Source of the DNA: CAWFKW01 sp964568655
Lineage (GTDB): Bacteria > Bacteroidota > Ignavibacteria > Tepidaquicellales > OLB5
Reading direction: 5' to 3'
DNA: 18,261 nucleotides
Assembly (NCBI GenBank): GCA_964568655.1
Contig: CAZMRG010000060.1
Span: forward strand, 1 to 18,261
Part shown: piece by piece, positions 7,682-13,652 of the stretch
Position numbering within the stretch: the first letter of the stretch is position 1
Layout: every line of letters begins with the position of its first letter
Program-made: the position numbers and the translations under genes
The notes under the pieces: generated by a model
What the model saw: only the letters and a program-made list of their open reading frames with translations
Told to the model about the DNA's origin: nothing
Databases searched by the model: none

Positions 7682-7984
7682 TTATTCCTTCTTTTTCAGG
7701 TAAACGGTGTAACCCAGCTTAACCCAGCGGCCTTTCATGACTTCATCATTGTCCACATTCACACAATCGGAACCCAGATCTGTCAGTATTAGATGTATTT
7801 TCAGTTTGTAACCTTTCGGGCAGTCTTTCTTATGCATTTTTTCGAGAACCTTTTTATAAGCCGCAGCCGCTTCAATAATGTCCCAGCTTTGCAGATCCAG
7901 CGATTCAAGCAGCAGGCATTGTTCATGCATTTGTAAATACGCGATCTTTCTCAGCCCGCTCTGCCCGTCTTTTCCTTCCGCCAT
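7682..7984 (-). CDS. small hypothetical protein (100 residues)
   Basis: A 100-residue soluble protein without signal peptide or membrane segment. Its start at 7984 is supported by a Shine-Dalgarno site (AAAGGAG, seven bases before ATG). The first half is predicted mostly helical (AAAAYKKVLEKMHKK), the second half has strand-like segments (KLKIHLILTDLG, KLGYTVYLKKKE). Three cysteines (positions 18, about 55 and about 74) are not in a metal-site pattern. It stands upstream of the His/Arg-rich mini-protein on the same strand with a gap of about 90 bases, so cotranscription is possible. I do not recognise the family. Confidence 0.65.
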   Translation of the reverse strand: MAEGKDGQSGLRKIAYLQMHEQCLLLESLDLQSWDIIEAAAAYKKVLEKMHKKDCPKGYKLKIHLILTDLGSDCVNVDNDEVMKGRWVKLGYTVYLKKKE

Positions 7985-8204
7985 AGTATGTCTCCTTTAT
8001 TGTATATACCTATACAAACATACTGACAATTTTCCGTCAATAAAATTCAAAAAAATCCTCTGTTTGGGCAAAAGCTGGCGGGTTCTTACAAATTAACCCC
8101 GTGCGTCCCGGGAGAAAGCTATAATTTTACATATCAAAAAACCCGTTTGAAGCGTAATTTTGTATATACTTTTCATCAGGTGACTTTTAATAAATCTAAT
8201 CAAT

Positions 8205-9059
8205 ATGGATAAAACAAAACAAATACAGAACTGCGAACGTTTTAAAAATTTGCACTTAAGAGACGGTTTGTTTATACTGGCTAATGCGTGGGATGTTTCA
8301 AGCGCGCTGGTTTTTGAACAAGCTGGCTTCGAAGCCGTGGGTACCACAAGCGCCGGAGTTGCCGCTACATTGGGACTCCCTGACGGTGAAAAATTAAGCA
8401 TAAAAGAAAATCTGGAACTTATTGAAAGGATATGTTCAAAAGTAAAAATTCCGGTGAATGCCGATATTGAAGCGGGCTATGGCGATACCATCCCCGAAAT
8501 CCTTAAAAACGTGGAAAAGTTTATTGATGCAGGGGTAGCGGGCATTAACATAGAAGATGAGAACCACAGAAGAGAAGACGACAGGAATATGCTTTATGAT
8601 ATAACGTTCCAGTCTGAAAAAATTTCTGCAATTAAAGAACTCGCTAAGCTGAAAGGAATCCCGATAGTTATAAACGGCAAAACTGATGCATCATGGCTTT
8701 CTGTCGGGAAGGATAAAGCCGATATTATGAATAATACCATCAGGCGTGCCAACGCATATCACGAAGCAGGCGCTGATTGTGTTTTCGTTCCGGGGCTTCT
8801 TTCACCGGATGAGATACAAACTCTGATCAATGAAATTGATTGCCCCTTAAATATTGTGATAAAAAAAGGCGTACCGCCCGTCAGCGAGCTTAATAAAATG
8901 GGACTTAAAAGATTAAGCATGGGTTCCGGTCCGCAAAGAGCGATACTCGGCTTCACAAAAAAGATCGCAACTGAAGTTCTTAGCGAGGGAACTTATAATA
9001 ATATAATTGACAATGAGATCCCCTACTACGACGTTAAAAAAATGTTTGGAGGTAAGTAA
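8205..9059 (+). CDS. PEP mutase / isocitrate lyase superfamily enzyme
   Basis: A 284-residue TIM-barrel enzyme of the phosphoenolpyruvate mutase/isocitrate lyase superfamily. It has the LANAWDVSSA opening (about 25-34), the VGTTSAGVAATLG segment (45-57), the metal-binding NADIEAGYGD (85-94) and GINIED (113-118). The KKCGH loop of true isocitrate lyases and methylisocitrate lyases is absent, as is the exact EDK..PK.N loop of phosphonate-making PEP mutase; the equivalent region reads IEDENHRRED. It therefore belongs to the broad group annotated as 'isocitrate lyase/PEP mutase family', which includes oxaloacetate decarboxylase or acetylhydrolase-like activities on alpha-keto acids. No phosphonate genes are nearby. 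No Shine-Dalgarno site precedes ATG 8205. The arr-like gene follows after 44 bases, so the two may share a transcript. Confidence 0.88.
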   Translation: MDKTKQIQNCERFKNLHLRDGLFILANAWDVSSALVFEQAGFEAVGTTSAGVAATLGLPDGEKLSIKENLELIERICSKVKIPVNADIEAGYGDTIPEILKNVEKFIDAGVAGINIEDENHRREDDRNMLYDITFQSEKISAIKELAKLKGIPIVINGKTDASWLSVGKDKADIMNNTIRRANAYHEAGADCVFVPGLLSPDEIQTLINEIDCPLNIVIKKGVPPVSELNKMGLKRLSMGSGPQRAILGFTKKIATEVLSEGTYNNIIDNEIPYYDVKKMFGGK

Positions 9060-9069
9060 AAGTTAAGGA

Positions 9070-9085
9070 GTCATCATCCGATGAC
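9070..9085. repeat. short hairpin between the PEP mutase-like gene and arr
   Basis: GTCATC (9070-9075) pairs with GATGAC (9080-9085). The sequence TCATCCGATGAC (9074-9085) and the preceding GGAGTCATC recur in swapped order at 10302-10331, which marks it as a mobile intergenic palindrome. It may weaken read-through into arr but has no T-tract. Confidence 0.5.
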
Positions 9086-9103
9086 ACACATAAACATACG
9101 ACG

Positions 9104-9550
9104 ATGGAAAAAAACAAAAGCGAGAACATATCAAATGAACCTGGTCAAAGCCCTTTTTCTCAGACTTTCTTCCATGGCACAAAGGCTGACTTAAAGATTG
9201 GCGACTTTATCGAAATTGGCCTGGACTCAAACTATGGACAAAAGAAAAAAGCGAAATATATCTACCTCACCGCTACTCTGGATGCCGCTATCTGGGGCGC
9301 TGAACTTTCTTTAGGCGAAGGACGTGAAAGAATATATTTAGTAGAGCCAACAGGCCCAATTGAGGACGATCCTAATTTAACCGACAAAAAATTCCCGGGT
9401 AATCCAACAAAGTCTTACCGCTCAGAACATCCTTTTAAGGTTGTTGGCGAGATTACTGTTTGGCAAAGTCACTCGCCGGAACAAATTAAAGCAATGAAAG
9501 GCGGATTATCAAAACTTAAGGAACAAGGTATTGACGCAATAGAAGATTGA
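9104..9550 (+). CDS. arr: rifamycin ADP-ribosyltransferase (Arr family)
   Basis: A 148-residue protein that matches the Arr family along its whole length: FFHGTKADLKIGD (about 22-34), KYIYLTATLDAAIWGAEL, YLVEPTGPIEDDPNLTDKKFPGNPTKSYRS, and a C-terminal GIDAIED. The three residues known to matter in mycobacterial Arr are present as His24, Tyr54 and Asp89. Arr enzymes transfer ADP-ribose from NAD+ to the C23 hydroxyl of rifampicin and related rifamycins, inactivating them in the cytosol. The gene lies on what looks like ordinary chromosome, 44 bases after the PEP mutase-like gene, with no integron site, transposase or other resistance gene visible. It is best seen as an environmental, intrinsic arr homolog. 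Activity on rifamycins is inferred from family membership only. Confidence 0.93.
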   Translation: MEKNKSENISNEPGQSPFSQTFFHGTKADLKIGDFIEIGLDSNYGQKKKAKYIYLTATLDAAIWGAELSLGEGRERIYLVEPTGPIEDDPNLTDKKFPGNPTKSYRSEHPFKVVGEITVWQSHSPEQIKAMKGGLSKLKEQGIDAIED

Positions 9551-9606
9551 CGTCCCGCCTTCGACCACTGATTAACTGGCGCTGCAGCGATTTGCATTTA
9601 TTGTAA

Positions 9607-9801
9607 ATATTATTAATTTCTTTTATTAAACTGACGTATAAAAATATCCTTCGTATTAAAGATAAGAAATACTTAGCCCGGACATATGGAAAAAAACTCG
9701 GCAAGGCGAGCGTGAGCGGGTATTGCATTAAGTTCAAAACGCTAAAAGATATAAACACTGATATACTTGAAGCGGCAATACGAGATGGGTTTGAGACTTA
9801 G
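9607..9801 (+). pseudogene. 3' remnant of a DUF1801 (YdhG-like) gene
   Basis: This frame, open from the stop at 9604 to the TAG at 9799, has no credible start codon. It translates into a protein-like C-terminus: KDKKYLARTYGKKLGKASVS, then GYCIKFKTLKDINTDILEAA, ending IRDGFET. The pattern K.GK.LGKASV...CI.FK.L.DIN.D.L..AI matches my memory of the C-terminal end of DUF1801 proteins. The expected N-terminal 60-90 residues are not found upstream, where the frame is closed and arr begins. The simplest reading is a gene truncated at its 5' end by a past rearrangement. Confidence 0.6.
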
Positions 9802-10000
9802 CGCCGAGGAGTAGCCTTATGAGTACCTGCGGTATATCCTTTGTTTCTTTGTGTCTTGGTGGCAGGTTTTCTGTTTATTGAAAAGCAGGCGGACACATGG
9901 CTCCGCCCCTACAGAAGATTTCCCTCCAAAGGCGGGTTTACGCTTCGCTCCAACTTAGGTGATAATATTATATTTTAATTCGCGCCGCAACGTGGAGTCG

Positions 10001-10019
10001 CCTGCCTGCTGCAGGCAGG
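10001..10019. repeat. inverted repeat, CCTGCCTG...CAGGCAGG family
   Basis: Perfect 8-base arms (10001-10008 and 10012-10019) around CTG. The same arms occur at 4003-4021 around ATG, and a looser version lies at 91-117. Confidence 0.7.
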
Positions 10020-10058
10020 TAGCGCGAGATTTCTCCGCGTTTCTCCGCGTGAATATAA

Positions 10059-10083
10059 AACGCAAGCTAAAGCATGCGGCTAC
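10059..10083. repeat. inverted copy of the palindromic unit at 3944-3968
   Basis: Read on the - strand these 25 bases match 3944-3968 at 23 positions (GTAGCCGCA, GCTTTAGC and TGCGTT shared). The two differences fall inside the hairpin arms. Confidence 0.7.
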
Positions 10084-10301
10084 GTTATATACTTTGTGCT
10101 TTGGCGGCGGTAATGTGTTTGATATTATTCAACATTTATCCGATGATTACTGGACCATTTACGCCGTTGTCGGCGTTATCACCGACAACAATATAATTTA
10201 GAGGGTATGGAGATGAAGGTAGTGCAACCACCTCCCCGGCGTCAAGGCGCTTTGTGCCCTCGTGACTTGGTGGCATGCTGTTTGTTATAATTACTCATCA
10301 T

Positions 10302-10331
10302 TCATCCGATGACGCTGGAGTCATCGGATGA
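10302..10331. repeat. inverted repeat TCATCCGATGAC / GTCATCGGATGA
   Basis: Perfect 12-base arms around GCTGGA. The pieces TCATCCGATGAC and GGAGTCATC also make up the hairpin at 9070-9085 in swapped order. It lies just downstream of the terminator of the gene at 10399 (- strand). Confidence 0.7.
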
Positions 10332-10348
10332 TTACAAAACCATATAAA

Positions 10349-10372
10349 TAAAAAAGGGGCGGTTAAGCCCCT
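10349..10372 (-). terminator. intrinsic terminator of the His/Lys-rich mini-protein gene
   Basis: On the - strand AGGGGC pairs with GCCCCT (10372-10367 and 10360-10355) around a 6-base loop and is followed by TTTTTTATT. It lies about 27 bases after the stop codon of the gene at 10399. Confidence 0.8.
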
Positions 10373-10398
10373 CTTTTATTTTCTCCACTCAAACAAGA

Positions 10399-10677
10399 TT
10401 ATTTCTTCTTGTCGTCTTTTTTATCTTTGTTGTCTTTGTTATCGGCGTTCTTTTTTCCGTGTTTCCTGCCATGTTTGCGATGATGTTTCCTGTGATGTTT
10501 CCTGTGATGTCTGCGGTGATGCTTTCTTCCGTGCTTAGTCGTTTTTATCGGCTTCTCGCCCGGAGTCTTTTGTTCTTTTTTATCATCCTTTTGCTGAGCG
10601 TTAACTGTAGGCAAACCAAATGAAATGAAAGATGCGAATATTGCGATTAGCAGTATTCTGTTTATTACTGATCTCAT
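10399..10677 (-). CDS. small exported His/Lys/Arg-rich protein
   Basis: A 92-residue protein. A signal peptide covers residues 1-27 (likely cut VNA|QQ), then a charged DDKKEQ segment, then about 48-77 consists almost only of His, Lys, Arg and Gly in a KHHR/RKHG repeat. The last 17 residues are an Asp/Lys/Asn tail. The start ATG 10677 is backed by AAAGGAG six bases upstream, and a terminator follows the stop, so it is an independent unit. The repeat has about 14 histidines, consistent with metal or polyanion binding outside the cytosol; no function is established. It resembles the protein at 7365-7589 in signal peptide (LLI.IF), His-rich basic core and gene layout. The acidic-basic tail is unique to this copy. 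Confidence 0.78.
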   Translation of the reverse strand: MRSVINRILLIAIFASFISFGLPTVNAQQKDDKKEQKTPGEKPIKTTKHGRKHHRRHHRKHHRKHHRKHGRKHGKKNADNKDNKDKKDDKKK

Positions 10678-10747
10678 TGTACTCCTTTCTGAGTATTTAG
10701 TTATTAATTGTACTTAATGAATATATAAAATGTTTCAATGAACTGAT

Positions 10748-11848
10748 TTACTGGTTTTCATCTGTCACCCTTGGCAGCGCCCCATATTTGTCTTTTAATA
10801 TATCATCGTAATAGTCCGCCTTCTTAAAAAGCGTCTTTATCGTCTCAAGCCCTGTTTCATATGTCAGATACTGATCGTATATAAAGGTCGAGAGTATTAT
10901 ATCCTGGTTATTTACGCTGAACATCATCCCTTCAAGCTCGTAGTTCTCTCTCAGGAGAAACTCGTACAGCGGGCCTATATTTGTCTTTGGAAGATAACAT
11001 AAATAAGAATCAGTTACAATGAACCCGTTTTCGTTATAGTTAACAAATATCTTTGCGCTTCCTTCTTCTACTTCCCAGCTGTAGGGACCGCGTCTTGCAA
11101 GCTTAACGTCTTTGCCAAGCTGCTCTAAGATAGTTTCTATAGTAAGCTGCGCGCCTACAGGTTTATATTCCTCTTCCTTTTTAAGCGCGGGAAGTTCTAT
11201 CTTTGCGCCGCAGTTCGGGCAGTACTCGCCGTCTATATTCTCAGGCGTAACTATATAAGAACACGAATAACATTTTATTACCGATTTTCCGAAATATTGT
11301 TTGTAATCGTTTAAGTCTTCCAAAAGATAATCTACCGGAAGCGCGAACCCGAGGTTATCTCCGCCTGCTATAATAAAAGTATTTACGCCCACTATTTCGC
11401 CGGATGAATTCACAAGCGGCCCCCCGGAATTACCCGGATTTATCGCCGCGTCGATCTGGATGTAATTCAGCCCGTTCTGCAAACGTTTCGCTTTCGATAC
11501 AATTCCTTCGGTCGCGGTATAGTTCAATCCATACGGATGTCCAATCGCAATAACCGAGTCGCCGTCATGAACCGGGTGCCCGGACCCGAGCGCTAAACCC
11601 GGAAGGTCCGCGCCGTCAGGCACTCTTAAGAATGCGAGGTCATATTTAGTATCGTTAAAATAAACCTGCGCCATGGTTTTCGGCAGCGCCTTGCCGCTGA
11701 TAACCACTTCGGAGTTGCCTCTTACTACGTGGTCATTGGTGATTATCAGGTTCTGGTCCTTAAGATAGAACCCCGTGCCCGTCCCCTGCGGCGTCGCAAT
11801 TTGTATTATCACATGCTGATACTTATCTATTATTTCCTGTGCGTCCAT
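10748..11848 (-). CDS. cytosolic HtrA-like serine protease with zinc ribbon and YbjN-like domain
   Basis: A 366-residue protein with three parts. Residues 10-180 form a trypsin-fold protease of the HtrA/DegP type (family S1C) with a complete catalytic triad: His40 (TNDHVV), Asp70 (KYDLAFL) and Ser141 (GNSGGP). Residues 190-215 form a four-cysteine zinc ribbon, CYSC...CPNC (Cys193, 196, 210, 213). Residues about 232-346 look like a YbjN / type III secretion chaperone-like fold (WEVEEGSAKIFV, NYELEGMMFSV, DIILSTF). There is no signal peptide or membrane segment, unlike ordinary periplasmic HtrA, and there is no PDZ domain. The start at ATG 11848 lacks a Shine-Dalgarno site but precedes the protease domain closely. 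The upstream neighbour on the same strand has a similar YbjN-like segment, which suggests a functional pair. Substrate unknown. Confidence 0.85.
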   Translation of the reverse strand: MDAQEIIDKYQHVIIQIATPQGTGTGFYLKDQNLIITNDHVVRGNSEVVISGKALPKTMAQVYFNDTKYDLAFLRVPDGADLPGLALGSGHPVHDGDSVIAIGHPYGLNYTATEGIVSKAKRLQNGLNYIQIDAAINPGNSGGPLVNSSGEIVGVNTFIIAGGDNLGFALPVDYLLEDLNDYKQYFGKSVIKCYSCSYIVTPENIDGEYCPNCGAKIELPALKKEEEYKPVGAQLTIETILEQLGKDVKLARRGPYSWEVEEGSAKIFVNYNENGFIVTDSYLCYLPKTNIGPLYEFLLRENYELEGMMFSVNNQDIILSTFIYDQYLTYETGLETIKTLFKKADYYDDILKDKYGALPRVTDENQ

Positions 11849-12025
11849 TATTTTTTATTTTTATTAATTTTTTAAATTTTAAATCGCCCACTAATTACAC
11901 GAACAAAAAAACGAATTTCTCGAATAATTATTATTATAGTTTCTTGTAATTTGCGTTTATTGTTTGTTTCAGGTTTCGAATTTCCTGTTTGTTTAGAATT
12001 TCGTATTTAGATATTTGATTTTCTC

Positions 12026-13291
12026 TTAAGTATTGTAGTTTAGATTCTGTATTTCGGTTATATATGTTCTCAAAAAGCTAATCATCGTATCAAATTTAAG
12101 ATTCTCTGTTTTTACCGCAAGCTCGGGATATTGTTCCTTCCCGTCTTTTATGATCTTAGCTATATCGTCTTTTATTAACTGGTCGTTCAGTTTCTTATTC
12201 GTAAGGTCATAATAGACTTCCGTAAATCCAAAATCTGTAAAGAACTGCTGGTTTGTGCAGCGCAGCAATAAATGGAACAATTGCGCCGTCGGTTTTGGCA
12301 GTCCGTAACTGAAGAAACAATATGTGGCAAGATATTCGTATATGGTAATCGCGATATCCTCGTAGTTGTTATCAACATACCATTTAACATTGTTGATGTT
12401 ATTGTTGAACACGTCAACAATCCCCTGGTGCGGCGTTGGATTTGCAATACCGAAAGTGGATCTTGTCCTGTAAATATCATGCATTATCTTTTCTTTCGGC
12501 TTCTGAAGAAGCTTCGCGAAGGCTTCTTTCATGTCTTTATTCTTTTGGGGGTACGGCTTGTTATCGCGCGCGAAATATCCCCAGCTTATTTTTTCAAGCT
12601 CGTCCATAAGCTTGCCTTCGGGAGTGATAAAGTAATCTATCTTATAAAGAAGGTCAAGAAGGAGGTAGGATATGCCGCCGGAGATCTGCTCCTGGTTAAG
12701 CGAATCTATCCGCGCGTTTGTATCCTCTATCCATTTTATGAAATATTTATACTTCAGCTCTTTTTCAGCTTCAGGAACTTCATCAACGGTTGCAGCTCCA
12801 AGCGATTTGAGCATAGCGAAATCATCCGAAAGCAGATCATCCTGCTTATCGGCGCGGGTCGCGACTTCTTTGAAAGCGTAATAAAGTTTCCTTGGCGGCC
12901 CGTCAGCTATAGATGAATCGAATTTGATAACTATCTTATTATCCTTCAAACAGAAACGGGAGTAATAAAGCTGGTAATTAATTTCCATAACGCGGCGCAT
13001 GAACGCTACGCTTAACTTATCATATTGAGCGACAAAAGCTTCAGCTATTACTTTATTGTTAGCTATAGTTCCTTTGACCACCTGCGAGCCCTGCGGAAAT
13101 TCAAAGTTAATGCTGTCCCCCGAGCGCGAAAAAGTCACGTTGTTCGACGCGTCGTCTTTCAGATAATTAAAAAACGCTTCGTAGCTATCCAGGTAATTTT
13201 TATCCTGGAAATCTTTCTCACATTTGTTCCAGAACTCAATTTTGCCTTTGGGCTTATAAGCGTCTGTAAATCTGCCGAATGTAATTGCCAT
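12026..13291 (-). CDS. YbjN-like domain protein of unknown function
   Basis: A 421-residue cytosolic protein without signal peptide. Residues about 33-155 resemble a YbjN / chaperone-like fold: INFEFPQGSQVVKGTI, INYQLYYSRFCLKDNKIVIKF, then a helix ending RADKQDDLL. The block from about 93 to 154 lines up by eye with the C-terminal domain of the downstream protease (NY.L, a hydrophobic strand pair, a Tyr-rich helix, D..DD.L). The remaining 270 residues are helical, rich in aromatic and charged residues, and match nothing I recognise. No catalytic motif is visible. The start ATG 13291 has no Shine-Dalgarno site; a hairpin lies 17-34 bases upstream. The gap to the protease gene is 177 bases, AT-rich and without a terminator, so the two may be cotranscribed. 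Confidence 0.75.
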   Translation of the reverse strand: MAITFGRFTDAYKPKGKIEFWNKCEKDFQDKNYLDSYEAFFNYLKDDASNNVTFSRSGDSINFEFPQGSQVVKGTIANNKVIAEAFVAQYDKLSVAFMRRVMEINYQLYYSRFCLKDNKIVIKFDSSIADGPPRKLYYAFKEVATRADKQDDLLSDDFAMLKSLGAATVDEVPEAEKELKYKYFIKWIEDTNARIDSLNQEQISGGISYLLLDLLYKIDYFITPEGKLMDELEKISWGYFARDNKPYPQKNKDMKEAFAKLLQKPKEKIMHDIYRTRSTFGIANPTPHQGIVDVFNNNINNVKWYVDNNYEDIAITIYEYLATYCFFSYGLPKPTAQLFHLLLRCTNQQFFTDFGFTEVYYDLTNKKLNDQLIKDDIAKIIKDGKEQYPELAVKTENLKFDTMISFLRTYITEIQNLNYNT

Positions 13292-13652
13292 AATGTTTTA
13301 ATTTTGCGGCAGGGGTAAACCTGCCTTTTTGTTAAAAATTTAATGTTTCAGACAACTAAAATAGTCTGTATAAACACTTTAGTCAAAGTAAAAATCTGAA
13401 TATTTTAAGGAAAAATTTCCCGAAATGTTTTAAAAACCCCGCCTTAAAATCAAGTGCAACCCAACTCAACCGTTTTTAGTCTTAATATAAGCAGTTAAAG
13501 AAAAGGCCTCTTTTTCAAATCGTTGGAGGTATGTTATAAACTGTTACACGCATGTTACTCTAATTTACATAAAACAGGAACAACCGGCCGCGAAGTTTGT
13601 TTAAATATGAAACGACGGGAACATCAGGAAAAAAAGAAAAAGAAAAGGAGTT
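13292..13652. other. divergent intergenic region between the YbjN-like gene and the YDRD-repeat gene
   Basis: A 361-base AT-rich region that must carry the start signals of both divergent genes. No reading frame of note is seen. It holds the hairpin at 13308-13325 and, near 13641-13650, a purine-rich Shine-Dalgarno stretch for the + strand gene. No promoter hexamers could be assigned with confidence. Confidence 0.55.
13308..13330. promoter_or_regulatory. hairpin in the leader of the YbjN-like gene
   Basis: GGCAGG (13308-13313) pairs with CCTGCC (13320-13325) and is followed on the + strand by five T. Read on the - strand it lies 17-34 bases before ATG 13291 in the gene's leader. On the + strand it could act as a terminator against antisense transcription. 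Its role is uncertain. Confidence 0.4.

Larger units (their letters stand above)
9826..10291. repeat. mosaic of interspersed intergenic repeats
   Basis: The stretch strings together several repeat types. Two related units carry CTTTGTG...CTTGGTGGCA (about 9838-9880 and 10250-10291). A hairpin GGCGGA/TCCGCC (9888-9907) is followed by CCTACA. CCTGCCTG/CAGGCAGG lies at 10001-10019. TTCTCCGCGT is duplicated in tandem at 10031-10050. A hairpin GTTGTCGG/CCGACAAC lies at 10166-10189. Such units encode the spurious peptides often mis-annotated in bacterial genomes. Nested elements suggest repeated insertion at one tolerant site. Confidence 0.6.
9551..10398. other. 848-base intergenic region: pseudogene remnant plus repeat mosaic
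   Basis: It contains the remnant of a DUF1801-like gene (9607-9801) and then a dense patchwork of interspersed repeats (about 9826-10331), listed separately. The open frame on the + strand at 9959-10201 runs across several of these repeats and is not believable as a gene. No transposase or tRNA is seen. Confidence 0.7.

Noticed and set aside
8001..8029. Possible sigma70 promoter (TTGTCA, 17-base spacer, TATACA) on the - strand before the gene at 7984
   Set aside because: The predicted transcript start (about 7994) would fall inside the Shine-Dalgarno site, so it cannot serve this gene as drawn.
8205..9059. True isocitrate lyase or phosphonate-forming PEP mutase
   Set aside because: The KKCGH loop and the exact EDK..PK.N loop are absent and no phosphonate or glyoxylate genes are nearby; only the superfamily can be claimed.
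9081..9190. Short leader peptide before arr (ATG 9081 after AAGGAG)
   Set aside because: A 36-residue frame overlapping the arr start in another frame, without regulatory repeats or drug-responsive stem structure; the AAGGAG belongs to an interspersed palindrome.
9959..10201. 80-residue open frame on the + strand
   Set aside because: It crosses several interspersed repeats (CCTGCCTG palindrome, TTCTCCGCGT tandem, GTTGTCGG hairpin) and encodes the kind of spurious peptide these repeats produce.
12272..12916. 214-residue open frame on the + strand
   Set aside because: It lies entirely antisense to the 421-residue YbjN-like gene, has no family-like motif and no Shine-Dalgarno site. It is a shadow frame.
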